From contig NZ_NHPP01000009.1 of NCBI RefSeq assembly GCF_002838835.1, forward strand, positions 1 through 64,000: DNA of 64,000 nt. Reading direction: 5' to 3'. Source of the DNA: Siphonobacter sp. SORGH_AS_0500. Lineage in GTDB: Bacteria > Bacteroidota > Bacteroidia > Cytophagales > Spirosomataceae. Below are positions 19,958 through 29,547 of this stretch, piece by piece. A program made the translations under genes and the position numbers. The notes below the pieces were generated by a model. The model did not search any database, had not been told where the DNA came from, and saw only the letters and a list, made by a program, of their open reading frames with translations. Each line of letters starts with the position of its first letter. Positions within the stretch are counted from its first letter, which is position 1.

Positions 19958-21034
19958 ATGAGTTCACCCCATACCTATGTAGTCATTATGGCCGGGGGCG
20001 TAGGCACCCGATTCTGGCCTTTCTCCCGTCAGAGTTACCCCAAACAATTTCACGATGTATTAGGCGTTGGCCGCACCATGCTGCAAATGACCTTCGACCG
20101 GCTGGCAGAAATCTGTCCTCCTGAAAACGTCTACATTGTCACTTCCCAGGAATATTACGATTTAACCAAACAGCAGTTACCCCAGCTTTCGGATCACCAA
20201 ATTCTTTTGGAACCCTCCCGTCGCAACACGGCTCCCTGCATTGGGTATGCCTGTTATAAAATTGCCGCCCGTGACCCTCAAGCCAATATCGTCGTTACGC
20301 CCGCCGATCATTTAATTCTTAAAGAAAAAGAATTCGTTGACCGGATTAAAGTGGCTCTCGATGCTACTGAGAATTCAGACTTGTTGGTTACGCTGGGTAT
20401 TACCCCTACTCGCCCCGATACGGGTTACGGCTACATTCAGTTTGATGACCAAGCCGAAGGAGAGGTAAAACGCGTGAAAACTTTCACCGAAAAGCCTCAT
20501 TTACAGCTGGCTCAAGCTTTCTTGGAAAGTGGCGACTACGTTTGGAATGCCGGTATTTTTGTATGGAATGCCAATTCAATCCGAAAGGCTTTTGAATCCT
20601 ACCTGCCCGAGCTTCACGAGGTCTTCGAAAAGTTGGAAAATCATTACTATACCGAAAAAGAAGCTGAAGACCTGCTCCAGCACTATCCTCTTTGCCAAAG
20701 CATTTCCATTGACAATGGTGTGATGGAAAAAGCCCAGAATGTGCACGTCGTATTAAGTGACATTGGCTGGTCGGACTTAGGTACGTGGAAGTCTCTTTAT
20801 GAAGTAAGCGAAAAAGACGAAAACGGCAATGTGATGGATGGACACATTGTGACACATAACACGACGGGTTCCATCATTAAAACACCTAAAGAGCGACTGG
20901 TAGTCGTTGAAGGCCTCCAGGACTTCATCGTTGCTGAGTTTGACAACGTACTGATGATCTGCCCTAAAGATCAGGAACAGAAAGTAAAAACTTTTGTAGC
21001 TGATGCTTCGACTCGGGGCTTAGAGTTTGTGTAA
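19958..21034 (+). CDS. manC: Mannose-1-phosphate guanylyltransferase
   Basis: Makes GDP-mannose from GTP and mannose-1-phosphate in the cytoplasm. The 358 residues carry the nucleotidyltransferase signature MAGGVGTRFWPFSR..PKQF at ~11-31, PADHLI at ~112, FTEKP and GYGYIQ. This is the short form, without the C-terminal phosphomannose-isomerase cupin of bifunctional ManC/AlgA. It opens the exopolysaccharide locus. Its product is the substrate of Gmd and Fcl encoded 11-14 kb away on the other strand, so the locus can make GDP-L-fucose. A strong terminator follows, so it is transcribed apart from the Wzi-like gene. Confidence 0.93.
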   Translation: MSSPHTYVVIMAGGVGTRFWPFSRQSYPKQFHDVLGVGRTMLQMTFDRLAEICPPENVYIVTSQEYYDLTKQQLPQLSDHQILLEPSRRNTAPCIGYACYKIAARDPQANIVVTPADHLILKEKEFVDRIKVALDATENSDLLVTLGITPTRPDTGYGYIQFDDQAEGEVKRVKTFTEKPHLQLAQAFLESGDYVWNAGIFVWNANSIRKAFESYLPELHEVFEKLENHYYTEKEAEDLLQHYPLCQSISIDNGVMEKAQNVHVVLSDIGWSDLGTWKSLYEVSEKDENGNVMDGHIVTHNTTGSIIKTPKERLVVVEGLQDFIVAEFDNVLMICPKDQEQKVKTFVADASTRGLEFV

Positions 21035-21063
21035 CCCTTTGAATGATATTCTTCATATCATCT

Positions 21064-21110
21064 AAGACAAACCCGGAAAACCTTCTTCTGGTTTTCTGGG
21101 TTTGTCTTTA
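21064..21110 (+). terminator. Rho-independent terminator after manC
   Basis: AAGACAAACCC and GGGTTTGTCTT form an 11-bp stem, extended inside by GGAAAAC/GTTTTC. It also contains the TTG that opens the next frame, which argues that the next gene starts at the ATG at 21144. Confidence 0.8.
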
Positions 21111-21143
21111 GTAAAGAGTATATTCTTTTTGAACTACCGCCAT

Positions 21144-22654
21144 ATGCAGCTTTATCGACTTTTGGGTTACTCCCTTGGGTGCCTTCTCTGTTTCCTCTGT
21201 CATTTCCCTGCCTACAGTCAATTCAATCGTCCCGTCTACGACACCACGGTAACGCGGGGTATTCGCTATAAAGCTGAGTTGGGTGGATTGGTTTCTACGA
21301 GTTCCCGTACCCCCTTTTGGCTACGGTCCAATCAGTTTGGTACTGTTCCATTTGAATCCCCATCAGCCCTGATTACCTTAGGAGCTACGGGCTTATGGGG
21401 AGACGCAACACAGAATCGAAAACCTTATCTAAAAGCAGGTGTAGAAGCCGTAGGAAACCTGAATCGCTCTTCCCGCTTGATCTTACCTGAAGCGTACGCG
21501 GCGGTTAGGCTAGGTCATGCCGAGTTGTATGTAGGACGTCGCAAGGAAATCAATGGCATCACTGATACGCTCCTTACTTCAGGTTCCTATGCATGGTCAG
21601 GTAATGCGGTTCCAATTACTCAAGTTCGCATAGGTACTAAAGATTACGCTCCTTTAAAATTCACTAAGGGTGTTATTTCTTTGAATGCATTCATCAGTCA
21701 TGGATGGTTTACCAATACCGACTCTATGCAGAATGTCTATTTACATGCGAAAGCTTTATTTGTACGCATTGGTAAACCTACCTGGAAAGTACGTTTTTAC
21801 GGAGGAATGAATCACTTTGTTCAGTGGGGCGGATACTCCAGGTATTTAAATAATAGCTTATCTAATAATGGATATTTACCTTCTGGCTGGGGAGCTTATA
21901 AAAGAGCCTTCTGGCCGAGTAAGATAGAAGAAAAAGGAGGGAGTGGTTTTACTGCTTTCGATACCGCCAACCGTTCAGGTAACCACTTAGGATCCGTGGA
22001 TATAGCTCTAGAGCTTAGTCTTCGACGCACCAATTTTCTGTTTTATATTCAACGACCCTGGGAAGACATGTCTGGGGTAGTTTTGGTAATTTACCAGATG
22101 GAACATACGGAGTACGTTGGCAAAACCGCACTACAGAGCCCATACGTAGTTTTCGATTAACCAATATAACGGCTGAGTTTGTCACAACCCTTAATCAAAG
22201 CGGTCCTAAGTATCCCAAAGGTAATGATGATTATTTCCATAACTATCAGTACATCAATGGATGGACAAACGAACGACGTATTATTGGGACTCCCTTCATC
22301 ACTCGATGGATGGATACTACTCCCAAATGGTACAATTTGCGGGGTCCTTACCGGAACTTCTCGATGATTGTTAATAATCGTATTCAGGTAATTCATATTG
22401 GAGCCATAGGGCAGCTGGCCAATGGCGTTAAATTTCATGCTTTGCTCTCTCAGAGCTGGAACCGAGGTCGTCCCTTTAGTCTAGAACCCATACCAGGGGG
22501 AGTTAAGCAATTTTCTGGTCTACTAGAAGTAGTCGTACCAAGTGGCTTGTGGGGAGGATTGGAATGGAAAGGCAGTCTAGCCGCAGATGCAGGCCAATGG
22601 CTTACTCCATCAGTAGCTGGCATGCTCACTTTACGGAAAACAGGCTGGTTTTAA
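21144..22654 (+). CDS. Wzi-like capsule assembly outer-membrane protein (frameshift at 22074-22077)
   Basis: A beta-barrel protein of the Wzi (Caps_assemb_Wzi) family, which helps hold or assemble capsule at the outer membrane. The ATG at 21144 gives a signal peptide (LLGYSLGCLLCFLCHFPAYSQ), then GIRYKAELGGLVSTSSRTPFWLRSNQFG-type strands, YVGRRKE and MNHFVQWGG. The frame stops at 22160. The family sequence continues one frame over (FGNLPDGTYGVRWQNRT..YNLRGPYRNF..SQSWNRGRPF) to 22654. Adding a G to the run of four at 22074-22077 gives ..DMSGGSFGNLPDG.. and 503 codons, so I read it as one gene with a probable consensus error. It ends six bases from the convergent glycosyltransferase gene and belongs to the exopolysaccharide locus. 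Confidence 0.82.
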
Positions 22655-22660
22655 ACCCGC

Positions 22661-23410
22661 TTAAGTTGTTTTCAGCCGCTTTTTAGTAAATAGCTCTTTA
22701 GTTAATAACCACAAATAAGTAGTATTTGTAACTGCATAGCGTTTAAATAAACGTTTGGGTTCCTGAACCAGTCGATACAACCATTCCAGACTTGCTTTTT
22801 GCATCCATTCTGGAGCTCTTTTCTGCATGCCTACCATTACTGGTAAAGCTCCTCCAATACCAATCATTGTTGCCTGAATCCGCCCTTTCATGGAAGCCAT
22901 CCATTTTTCCTGTTTAGGACATCCTAGAGCTACAAAGATCATTCTAGCCCCACTAGCATTAATTTTATCCACTATTTGCTGATCTTCTTCGGCAGTTAAA
23001 GGTCTAAATGGCGGACTATACATGCCTGCTACGTGCAAGGAAGGGTATACTTTTCTAATATACGCATCTGTTTGATCCAACATGGCCTGAGTTCCTCCGT
23101 AGAAATAAACAGGCAGTTGTAATTTAGATGCTTCTGCCAATAAATCAGGTAGCAGATCCATCCCTGCAACACGGTCTTGCTGAATTCCATGCACAAGCTT
23201 CAATCCCCAAGTTAAAGGCATTCCATCTGGAGTCACTAAATCTGCGTTATTGACTATCGATGCAAAGGCCTCATTATTGTAAGCTTCTACTAGCATATGT
23301 ACATTAGCAACGCAACAGTAAGCAGGAATTTGGTTGCATGCCATATATACAAGCTTATCAATAAAGCTTTGATAAGGGCCCGAGCTAATTTTAATGCTAA
23401 TGAGTTGCAT
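22661..23410 (-). CDS. WecB/TagA/CpsF-family (GT26) glycosyltransferase
   Basis: 249 residues matching the family that adds N-acetylmannosaminuronic acid, N-acetylmannosamine or similar sugars to undecaprenyl-linked intermediates. Seen signatures: NVHMLVEAYNN, NNADLVTPDGMPLTWG with the catalytic Asp, RVAGMDLLPDL, FYGGTQAMLD, and FVALGCPKQEKWM. It lacks a membrane segment and would act at the inner face of the membrane. It is the last gene at this end of the minus-strand part of the locus, separated from the epimerase gene by ~260 bases containing a large hairpin, so it probably has its own promoter. Confidence 0.9.
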   Translation of the reverse strand: MQLISIKISSGPYQSFIDKLVYMACNQIPAYCCVANVHMLVEAYNNEAFASIVNNADLVTPDGMPLTWGLKLVHGIQQDRVAGMDLLPDLLAEASKLQLPVYFYGGTQAMLDQTDAYIRKVYPSLHVAGMYSPPFRPLTAEEDQQIVDKINASGARMIFVALGCPKQEKWMASMKGRIQATMIGIGGALPVMVGMQKRAPEWMQKASLEWLYRLVQEPKRLFKRYAVTNTTYLWLLTKELFTKKRLKTT

Positions 23411-23598
23411 GTATTTACAATTTAATGCCTCTATTTAATTGTGTTTTAATGCTTTGTGCCATTCTCAACTCAGCATAAACGCCTTATTATATATGTTCTA
23501 CATCTGAAATTCCGTCATATTGAATTAACAGATTAGAGCATAATCAATACTTTTATGAAAAATAGGTTAAAGGACATTGCTATTGATGTATAAACAAT

Positions 23599-23654
23599 TA
23601 GTTTTAAATAATTTAATTACGTTAGAAATGATGTAATTAAATTATTTAAAACTA
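23599..23654 (-). terminator. 22-bp perfect inverted repeat ending the AT-rich operon
   Basis: TAGTTTTAAATAATTTAATTAC (23599-23620) is exactly mirrored at 23633-23654 around a 12-nt loop. It lies just beyond the stop of the epimerase gene, at the edge of the AT-rich cassette. Confidence 0.6.
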
Positions 23655-23668
23655 GTATTAGTACAACG

Positions 23669-24667
23669 CTACTTACTATTCCAATATTCAAAATGTACTT
23701 TGCCTTCGCCTTTCAACCAATTAATGGTTTCCTTTACGTTATTAGATAAATCAGGATTATATTGACCAAAAGTATCGACAGTTAACTTTGTCGGAGCAGG
23801 ATAATCCTCAATCATATTATCTAAACGTTGAGAATACAATGGGAATGGAACTTTAAAAGTTCTAAGAACGTCCCCCACTAATGCCACACTTTTAAAAAGT
23901 ACGTAAGGAGCTCTTTTAACTTCTTTACCATTCAACTGCATAGAAATTTCATTGAGCCATGAATAAGAATCTATAGGTAAATCTCCCACATAAAATGTTT
24001 TCTTATCTACTACTTCAGAAGGTGCAATTAAAATATTATAGATTTGATGTACAATATTTTTCACATACCCATAAGTTCTAATAACTTGATTATTCGTAGG
24101 ATGAGAATATAACCCTTTATCTATCATTCGCCACAATTCAACAGGGTAACGCATATGCCAAGGGCCCCAAATATTAGCAGGTCTAATAATTGTCCACAAG
24201 CATTTTAGATCTGCAGAATGCGTATACTTTTCTGTAAGAACTTTACTTTGACCATAGACTGTATGAGGCTCAAAGTCATACATATCAGAGGGAAATATCT
24301 TACTTTTAGATTTATAAACGTACTGAGTAGAAGTAACTATTATTCTCTCAATAAAATTACACTTTTTAACAACATTGAGTAATCGGCGAGTTCCTTCATG
24401 ATTTTCCAGATAATCTTCAAGTTTGTCACTCAAAGTATCCGTTCTAGCGGCTAAATGAATGACAGTATCTGGTCTATAGTCATTGAATATAGCTAGTACT
24501 TCGTCTTCATTCATTATATTACCCTTAACCCAATAGGAGTTGTGGCTATCTTTTAATGGATTCTTTTTATCCAGGTTAATTATTTTATCATATCCTTTTT
24601 CTAATAAAAAGTCAACTAGGTTTGTCCCTATAAAGCCTGAAGCACCAGTAATCAGAATTGATTTCAT
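23669..24667 (-). CDS. NAD-dependent epimerase/dehydratase (extended SDR)
   Basis: 332 residues with the NAD-binding GASGFIGTNL at 7-16, HLAARTDT, a Thr/Ser-Tyr-Lys active site in STQYVY..YGQSK, and RPANIWGP. It would modify a nucleotide sugar (epimerisation, reduction or dehydration) for the exopolysaccharide; the exact reaction cannot be told. Its start overlaps the stop of the upstream GT4 gene by 4 bases (ATGA), so the two are translationally coupled. It shares the AT-rich composition of this cassette. Confidence 0.85.
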   Translation of the reverse strand: MKSILITGASGFIGTNLVDFLLEKGYDKIINLDKKNPLKDSHNSYWVKGNIMNEDEVLAIFNDYRPDTVIHLAARTDTLSDKLEDYLENHEGTRRLLNVVKKCNFIERIIVTSTQYVYKSKSKIFPSDMYDFEPHTVYGQSKVLTEKYTHSADLKCLWTIIRPANIWGPWHMRYPVELWRMIDKGLYSHPTNNQVIRTYGYVKNIVHQIYNILIAPSEVVDKKTFYVGDLPIDSYSWLNEISMQLNGKEVKRAPYVLFKSVALVGDVLRTFKVPFPLYSQRLDNMIEDYPAPTKLTVDTFGQYNPDLSNNVKETINWLKGEGKVHFEYWNSK

Positions 24668-25748
24668 TTCAGTGAATTAAAAAAATTAACAATATTATTC
24701 TCGAATTTTTCAAGAGAGTAATTCATCAAATAGCTATTACGGGCATTTAAACAAATTTCTTCGTATCTAGTGGGATTCTCAAAAAGATACAATATTGACT
24801 TTTTCATACCTTCATAATCATGAATTTCATGGACATACCCATTATAATCATTCGTAATTTGATCAGGAACACCTCTCCAATTAGTTGATATAGCAGGAAT
24901 ACCACAAGAAAATGCCTCAAGTATAACAGTGGGAAAATTCTCATGTTCAAAAAATGTAGGAAATAATAATACATTTGAACTAAACATAAGAGCATCTTTA
25001 TCATTCCCTGTCTTAACTCCGTAATATTCAACATAACCTTTTTGACAGCCTCTTCAATAGCTTTTTCTTCAATATCAGAAAAGGTTTTTCCAATTATTCT
25101 TCCTATTATTAATGGGTTAATTGAATTGCATTGCTTAACAACTTCCAAAAAGTCTAATATCCCCTTCGTTTCTCGGCATACACCAATAAATAGAACAATA
25201 AATTTATCTGAGAGGTTTCTTTGTAAGGAGTCCCTATAAATATTTTCTACACCATTGGGAATAACGCTTATATTATGAGACTTCAAGAAAATTGGATCAC
25301 TTTTTCCCAAAGAACTAAGGCATATAGAATACTCAGGAAAAAAAAACGCTTTTTCAAACATGAGTCTAATAGTACCCTTGAGTTCAGGATATAGGCTAGC
25401 TATTCCACCAGCATGGAAATGAAATATTATTTTTACTTTAAATAATCTCGCAAAAAACAAAAGAACAATATCTCTAATAACAGGTACACGTTCAGAACCA
25501 GATGGTGGATAATATAAAAAATCCGGTCTATTAAAAATGATATTATAATTTATATTAATAAATAATTGAAATAACTTTATAATTTTTTTAAAACTAACAG
25601 ATCCATTTTCACTCATTTCTTCACTAAAATTCATCCTAATAAACTTATAATTTATCGAGTTTTTTTTCAGCGTATCAATCATTCTTGCAATATTAATACT
25701 CTGGCCTCCATAGGGGGGAGGAGTTTGACCCACAATCAAAAATTTCAT
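24664..25748 (-). CDS. GT4-type glycosyltransferase (frameshift at 25039-25043)
   Basis: GT-B retaining glycosyltransferase of 361 codons after repair. The N-terminal frame (from 25748) shows the GT4 start VGQTPPPYGGQSINIARM, HFHAGG and the GVCRETKGILDFLEV linker. The C-terminal frame shows the donor-site motif EHENFPTVILEAFSCGIPAIST and WRGVPDQI. The frames meet at a T run on the plus strand (25039-25043); one more A in the coding strand gives ..AVKKGYVEYYGVKTGNDKDALMFSSN... It is 8 bases after the acetyltransferase gene and coupled to the epimerase gene, so it belongs to one operon adding a sugar to the repeat unit. Confidence 0.82.
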
Positions 25749-25756
25749 AATAGTAA

Positions 25757-26263
25757 TTATAAGCTATCAACATTTAAATATTTGATAATTCGAGCTGGAT
25801 TTCCAACTACTACACAATTAGCAGGAACATCTTTTACCACGGTAGATCCTGCACCAATAGTAACATTATTTCCAATCGATATTGGCCCGATTATGCAAAC
25901 ATTAGCACCTACATCAACGTTATTACCTATTCTAGGGCAAGTAGAATAAGAGCCATCTGGTAATTGCTTATTCCCTATCGTTGTACAATGTCTCAGAACA
26001 CAATTTTCTCCAATAACAGTACCATCATTAACAACTAAGGCATGTCCATGAAAAACAACTAGTCCTTTACCTATTTCAGTTTTGTAGGGTATCTCTATTC
26101 CTAGAATCCATTCCACAAATACCCTATAGGCGATTAGATATGGCACCCATATAATAAATAGAAATTTATTATTATACGGAATGTGCGAAATTCTGAACAG
26201 AATTAATATAATCTGCCCTTTAATATTTTTTTTGTTCCGTTTGTAATCTTGAAAAATATTCAT
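25757..26263 (-). CDS. Serine-acetyltransferase-like hexapeptide O-acetyltransferase
   Basis: 168 residues. After an N-terminal helical, membrane-proximal part (LILFRISHIPYNNKFLFIIW), the left-handed beta-helix repeats begin: IPYKTEIGKGLVVFHGHALVV, DGTVIGENCVLRH, CPRIGNNVDVGANVCIIGPI, IGNNVTIGAGSTVVKDVP and VVGNPAR. It probably transfers acetyl from acetyl-CoA to a sugar of the exopolysaccharide rather than to serine, judged by context. It overlaps the 3' end of the polymerase gene by 44 bases. Confidence 0.82.
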   Translation of the reverse strand: MNIFQDYKRNKKNIKGQIILILFRISHIPYNNKFLFIIWVPYLIAYRVFVEWILGIEIPYKTEIGKGLVVFHGHALVVNDGTVIGENCVLRHCTTIGNKQLPDGSYSTCPRIGNNVDVGANVCIIGPISIGNNVTIGAGSTVVKDVPANCVVVGNPARIIKYLNVDSL

Positions 26264-27488
26264 GAGAACTATATTTCTTTTCCTTTAAAATTGAAAAAAC
26301 AGATAATATATAATAATACATCATATAATCAAAGTAAATCATCACATTATCAGTTATTAATAATATAAAAAGGAATATAAACATAATAAATATGTATCTA
26401 CTATATTCTACACTTTTAAAAAACATAAATAACCATATAGTATAACCAATAATTCCTAACTCTAAAAACCATCTAAGCAATTCAGAGTGAAGGTTAGTTA
26501 CGTTATTTATTTCGTTCCCATACTGAATTAGAATATTATCGACACTTCCAACTCCAGAGCCAAAAATCAAATTATCTTTTTCTAATTCTTTAATAACTAA
26601 AGCATATAAATTTTGACGTCCTTGCATAAATGCATTAGTGTAAATACCAAAATTATTAAATAAATAGTCATCATATTGGCCATCAGCTATATTATAATAG
26701 AATAGAATTATAACAACAGCAATTAAAGAAAATAAGGATGAAAAAAACTTAATATTAGATAATATAATTCTATATAAAAATGGCAGTTTATATAAACAAT
26801 AAGCTACTAAGATAGAAAGAAGAACAATTCTCTTAAATCCTAATATTACAAAAATCAGTATAAGTAGGCTATATTTCCAACCTATTTTATAATAAAAACT
26901 GTAAAGCAGAAGTAGCGACAATAGGAATGGATATAGATTACTCTCACTCGATACTGAAGAATCTTCAATAGCAGAGAATATTTGACGCCACTCTAAAATA
27001 GAATTTAATAAGGACTCTCTTTTTTCTAATACATATCCTCCAATAGTTAAAAATGTTATATATTTAAAATAATAGTCAATCCTATGAACTTTAATTAGTG
27101 GAGCCAATAAGTACACTGTTAGTATTGGAAGTATTACAAATAAAGCATTCGCAATTGATCTGAAAGACAAATTATTGCCAAATACTCCTTGAAAGAAAAA
27201 ATAAACTAAATATAAAATAACATAGAAATACAGAAAATATTTTAAATATAATTTGGCCATTTCTAGCTCATATACAATTCTATTTTTTTTGTTCTGCAAA
27301 ACTAAAAAACTAACTACTATAGGTAAAGCATATTTTGCATAACGTATATCTGAAATAAAAATAGATATATACGATAAAATAAAATATATATTTAACACTA
27401 ATAAGAATAAATCGTTCTTGTCCTTAAAATTACCTTCCAAGTAAAGGTTATCATTAGAGCTCGTTTTTATATAACTATTTTTGGCCAT
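26220..27488 (-). CDS. Polysaccharide polymerase, Wzy/O-antigen-ligase-like membrane protein
   Basis: 422 residues, mostly hydrophobic, with roughly ten membrane helices and a periplasmic loop containing GSGVGSVDNILIQYGNEINNVTNLHSELLRWFLELGIIGY, which I cite only by its features: a GSG..S loop and a late HSE/LLRW motif typical of Wzy polymerases and WaaL ligases. It would join repeat units on the periplasmic side. Primary sequences of this group are poorly conserved, so the call rests on topology, the loop motif and position between glycosyltransferases. It is extremely AT-rich, starts directly at the end of the upstream GT2 gene, and overlaps the acetyltransferase gene. Confidence 0.75.
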   Translation of the reverse strand: MAKNSYIKTSSNDNLYLEGNFKDKNDLFLLVLNIYFILSYISIFISDIRYAKYALPIVVSFLVLQNKKNRIVYELEMAKLYLKYFLYFYVILYLVYFFFQGVFGNNLSFRSIANALFVILPILTVYLLAPLIKVHRIDYYFKYITFLTIGGYVLEKRESLLNSILEWRQIFSAIEDSSVSSESNLYPFLLSLLLLYSFYYKIGWKYSLLILIFVILGFKRIVLLSILVAYCLYKLPFLYRIILSNIKFFSSLFSLIAVVIILFYYNIADGQYDDYLFNNFGIYTNAFMQGRQNLYALVIKELEKDNLIFGSGVGSVDNILIQYGNEINNVTNLHSELLRWFLELGIIGYTIWLFMFFKSVEYSRYIFIMFIFLFILLITDNVMIYFDYMMYYYILSVFSILKEKKYSSHEYFSRLQTEQKKY

Positions 27489-28481
27489 TTAGTTTTTATT
27501 TAAATTCAAAATCGAATAAACTAGTTTCTTTTTTCCGTAAAAACTCATCTTAATAAATGTTTCTATAGCACAATCATATTTTTTAAAAAACAAAAAGTAT
27601 GAAAATAATCTTTCTAGAAATAAATAATTAAAATATTCTTTATCAAATAGATGATTTAGTTTGCTCAAGATATCATTCTTAACTTTGAATAGATATTGAA
27701 CATCAAAATTATTGTTCAAGCTGTATCTCACTTTGCTAGATATTATACTTATAACGTTAATTTCTTCTTCGGTAAGATTTAGTGATGAATAATCACAAAA
27801 TAGTTTGATCAATTTCTTAATATAATCATGATCACTTTCTATATCCTCTTGGTAAGTTGAAGTCACATTTGTATTATGTCGCCTATACTTAACTAAAATA
27901 TCTTTTAGATTATGAAATTTAGTTTTAGAATATAATTCAATCCATAAATGATAGTCCTCATATTTAGGAAAATCATAAGAGTACTCATTGAAAACTACCT
28001 TGCTTCTCATCATTACAGTTGGGTGAGAAATAGGATTATAGAAAAGAAATGTAGATGTAATTTTTTCTGCCGTGTCGGGTCTATAAATTTTTTTATTATC
28101 AGATTTATCACTTCCAAATTGCTGCATAGCACTTCCTATAAGTCCTATTTTAGGATTTCTCTCTAAGAAATTAATTTGTTTTTCGAATCTATCTTCTAAA
28201 CTTATATCATCTGCATCCATACGAGCGATATACTTATAATCTTTGGACAAATCCAACCCTTTATTCAAAGTATATATCAAACCTTTATTGGTAATATTTC
28301 TATGTATAATCATCCTGCTATCATCAATTGTTTCCAATTGTTCAATAGTTGCATCTGTTGATCCGTCATCTAAAACAAACAAAGTAAAGTCTTTAAATGT
28401 TTGGTTTAATACACTCATAACAGCTTCATGAATGTATTTTTCTCCATTGTAGACAGGCAATATTACACTAACTAAAGGCAT
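27489..28481 (-). CDS. GT2 glycosyltransferase
   Basis: 330 residues. The GT-A domain occupies ~1-220: VSVILPVYNGEKYI, LDDGSTD at ~38-44, RMDADD at ~89-94 and a late YEDYHLW motif typical of catalytic-base regions. The C-terminal ~100 residues are helical with no recognised motif. It adds one sugar of the exopolysaccharide repeat from a nucleotide donor at the cytoplasmic face. It abuts the polymerase gene with no gap. AT-rich like its neighbours. Confidence 0.88.
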   Translation of the reverse strand: MPLVSVILPVYNGEKYIHEAVMSVLNQTFKDFTLFVLDDGSTDATIEQLETIDDSRMIIHRNITNKGLIYTLNKGLDLSKDYKYIARMDADDISLEDRFEKQINFLERNPKIGLIGSAMQQFGSDKSDNKKIYRPDTAEKITSTFLFYNPISHPTVMMRSKVVFNEYSYDFPKYEDYHLWIELYSKTKFHNLKDILVKYRRHNTNVTSTYQEDIESDHDYIKKLIKLFCDYSSLNLTEEEINVISIISSKVRYSLNNNFDVQYLFKVKNDILSKLNHLFDKEYFNYLFLERLFSYFLFFKKYDCAIETFIKMSFYGKKKLVYSILNLNKN

Positions 28482-28541
28482 ACTCTTAAATTTAAGATGG
28501 TAAACATATATTTATCTCGATTTGGCAACAATTAAAGAACA

Positions 28542-29540
28542 CTATTTTAAAATACTACCAAATATGATTTCATATAATCTATCTGCATTAGAAAGTGAAA
28601 ATCTATTAACTATGTTTAAAAAGATAACAGAACGAATTCCTGATGGCTTTATATTGAAATCACTAAATTCATCGATATAAAATTTTATACTTTCCAGGCG
28701 GTTCACTTTTTCTTCTTTCCTTACGTACATTCTTGTTATGGATCTAACAAGTTGATTGCCATAAACTTTCGCAAAAATGTCTATATGAGCATCAGACTCA
28801 TAAAATATTTTAGCTAATGCCCATAGATTAATTATACAATTTTTATCTTCAACGTATTTCTTAGAATAATCAGGATGGTTATACTTGTAATACCCTTCTT
28901 TTACATTTGAATAAGTATTAATTAATAAAATATATCTAAGTATAAAATCCTCATCTTCCTGAATTTTATAAGACTCATTAAACTTTAGATTATTATCTTG
29001 TATTATACTTTTCCTGAACATTTTGCACCATAAGTATCCAAATATTCCTTTAGACTTTAACTTATGAATAAATATTCTTAGGTCCTTCTTTGTCACCCCA
29101 CGTTCATCATCCATGCCAATAGCAACATTATCACCGTCTATTCTGGCACTACTTTTAATAGATGAATCGTAGAATACTTTAAAACCTTGTACGACCAAGT
29201 CTACATGGTTAGCATTTTGTATAAAATTATCCAACCAAATTTCTTCAACTGAATCGTCACTATCTGCAAAAGTAATCCACTTACCCTTAGCATGAGCGAT
29301 CCCCATGTTCCTCGCGGAACTAGCACCGCCATTGAGCTTATGCAAAACTGTTATCCTAGAATCAATTCTCGAATATTTTTCGCAAATGGTAAATGAATTA
29401 TCTGTACTACCATCGTTTATCAATATTAGCTCAAAGTTTCTATAAGTTTGAGCTAAGATACTTCTGATGCATTTTTCTAAAACAGACTCAACATTATAAA
29501 CGGGAACAATAACTGAAACTTCAGGGTTTTCCTTGTTCAC
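28542..29540 (-). CDS. GT2 glycosyltransferase (GTG start)
   Basis: 332 residues. GT-A domain: EVSVIVPVYNVESVLEKCI, NDGSTDNS at ~41-48, GGASSARNMG, FADSDD at ~92-97 and EDEDFILRY. The start is a GTG at 29540, 8 bases after the pyruvyl-transferase stop; no better ATG lies upstream. It belongs to the operon of repeat-unit assembly genes. The sugar added cannot be predicted from sequence. Confidence 0.88.
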   Translation of the reverse strand: MNKENPEVSVIVPVYNVESVLEKCIRSILAQTYRNFELILINDGSTDNSFTICEKYSRIDSRITVLHKLNGGASSARNMGIAHAKGKWITFADSDDSVEEIWLDNFIQNANHVDLVVQGFKVFYDSSIKSSARIDGDNVAIGMDDERGVTKKDLRIFIHKLKSKGIFGYLWCKMFRKSIIQDNNLKFNESYKIQEDEDFILRYILLINTYSNVKEGYYKYNHPDYSKKYVEDKNCIINLWALAKIFYESDAHIDIFAKVYGNQLVRSITRMYVRKEEKVNRLESIKFYIDEFSDFNIKPSGIRSVIFLNIVNRFSLSNADRLYEIIFGSILK

Positions 29541-29547
29541 AGCTCTA

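Noticed and set aside
21102..21143. Upstream TTG start for the Wzi-like gene
   Set aside because: It falls inside the manC terminator stem, and the ATG at 21144 gives a proper signal peptide.
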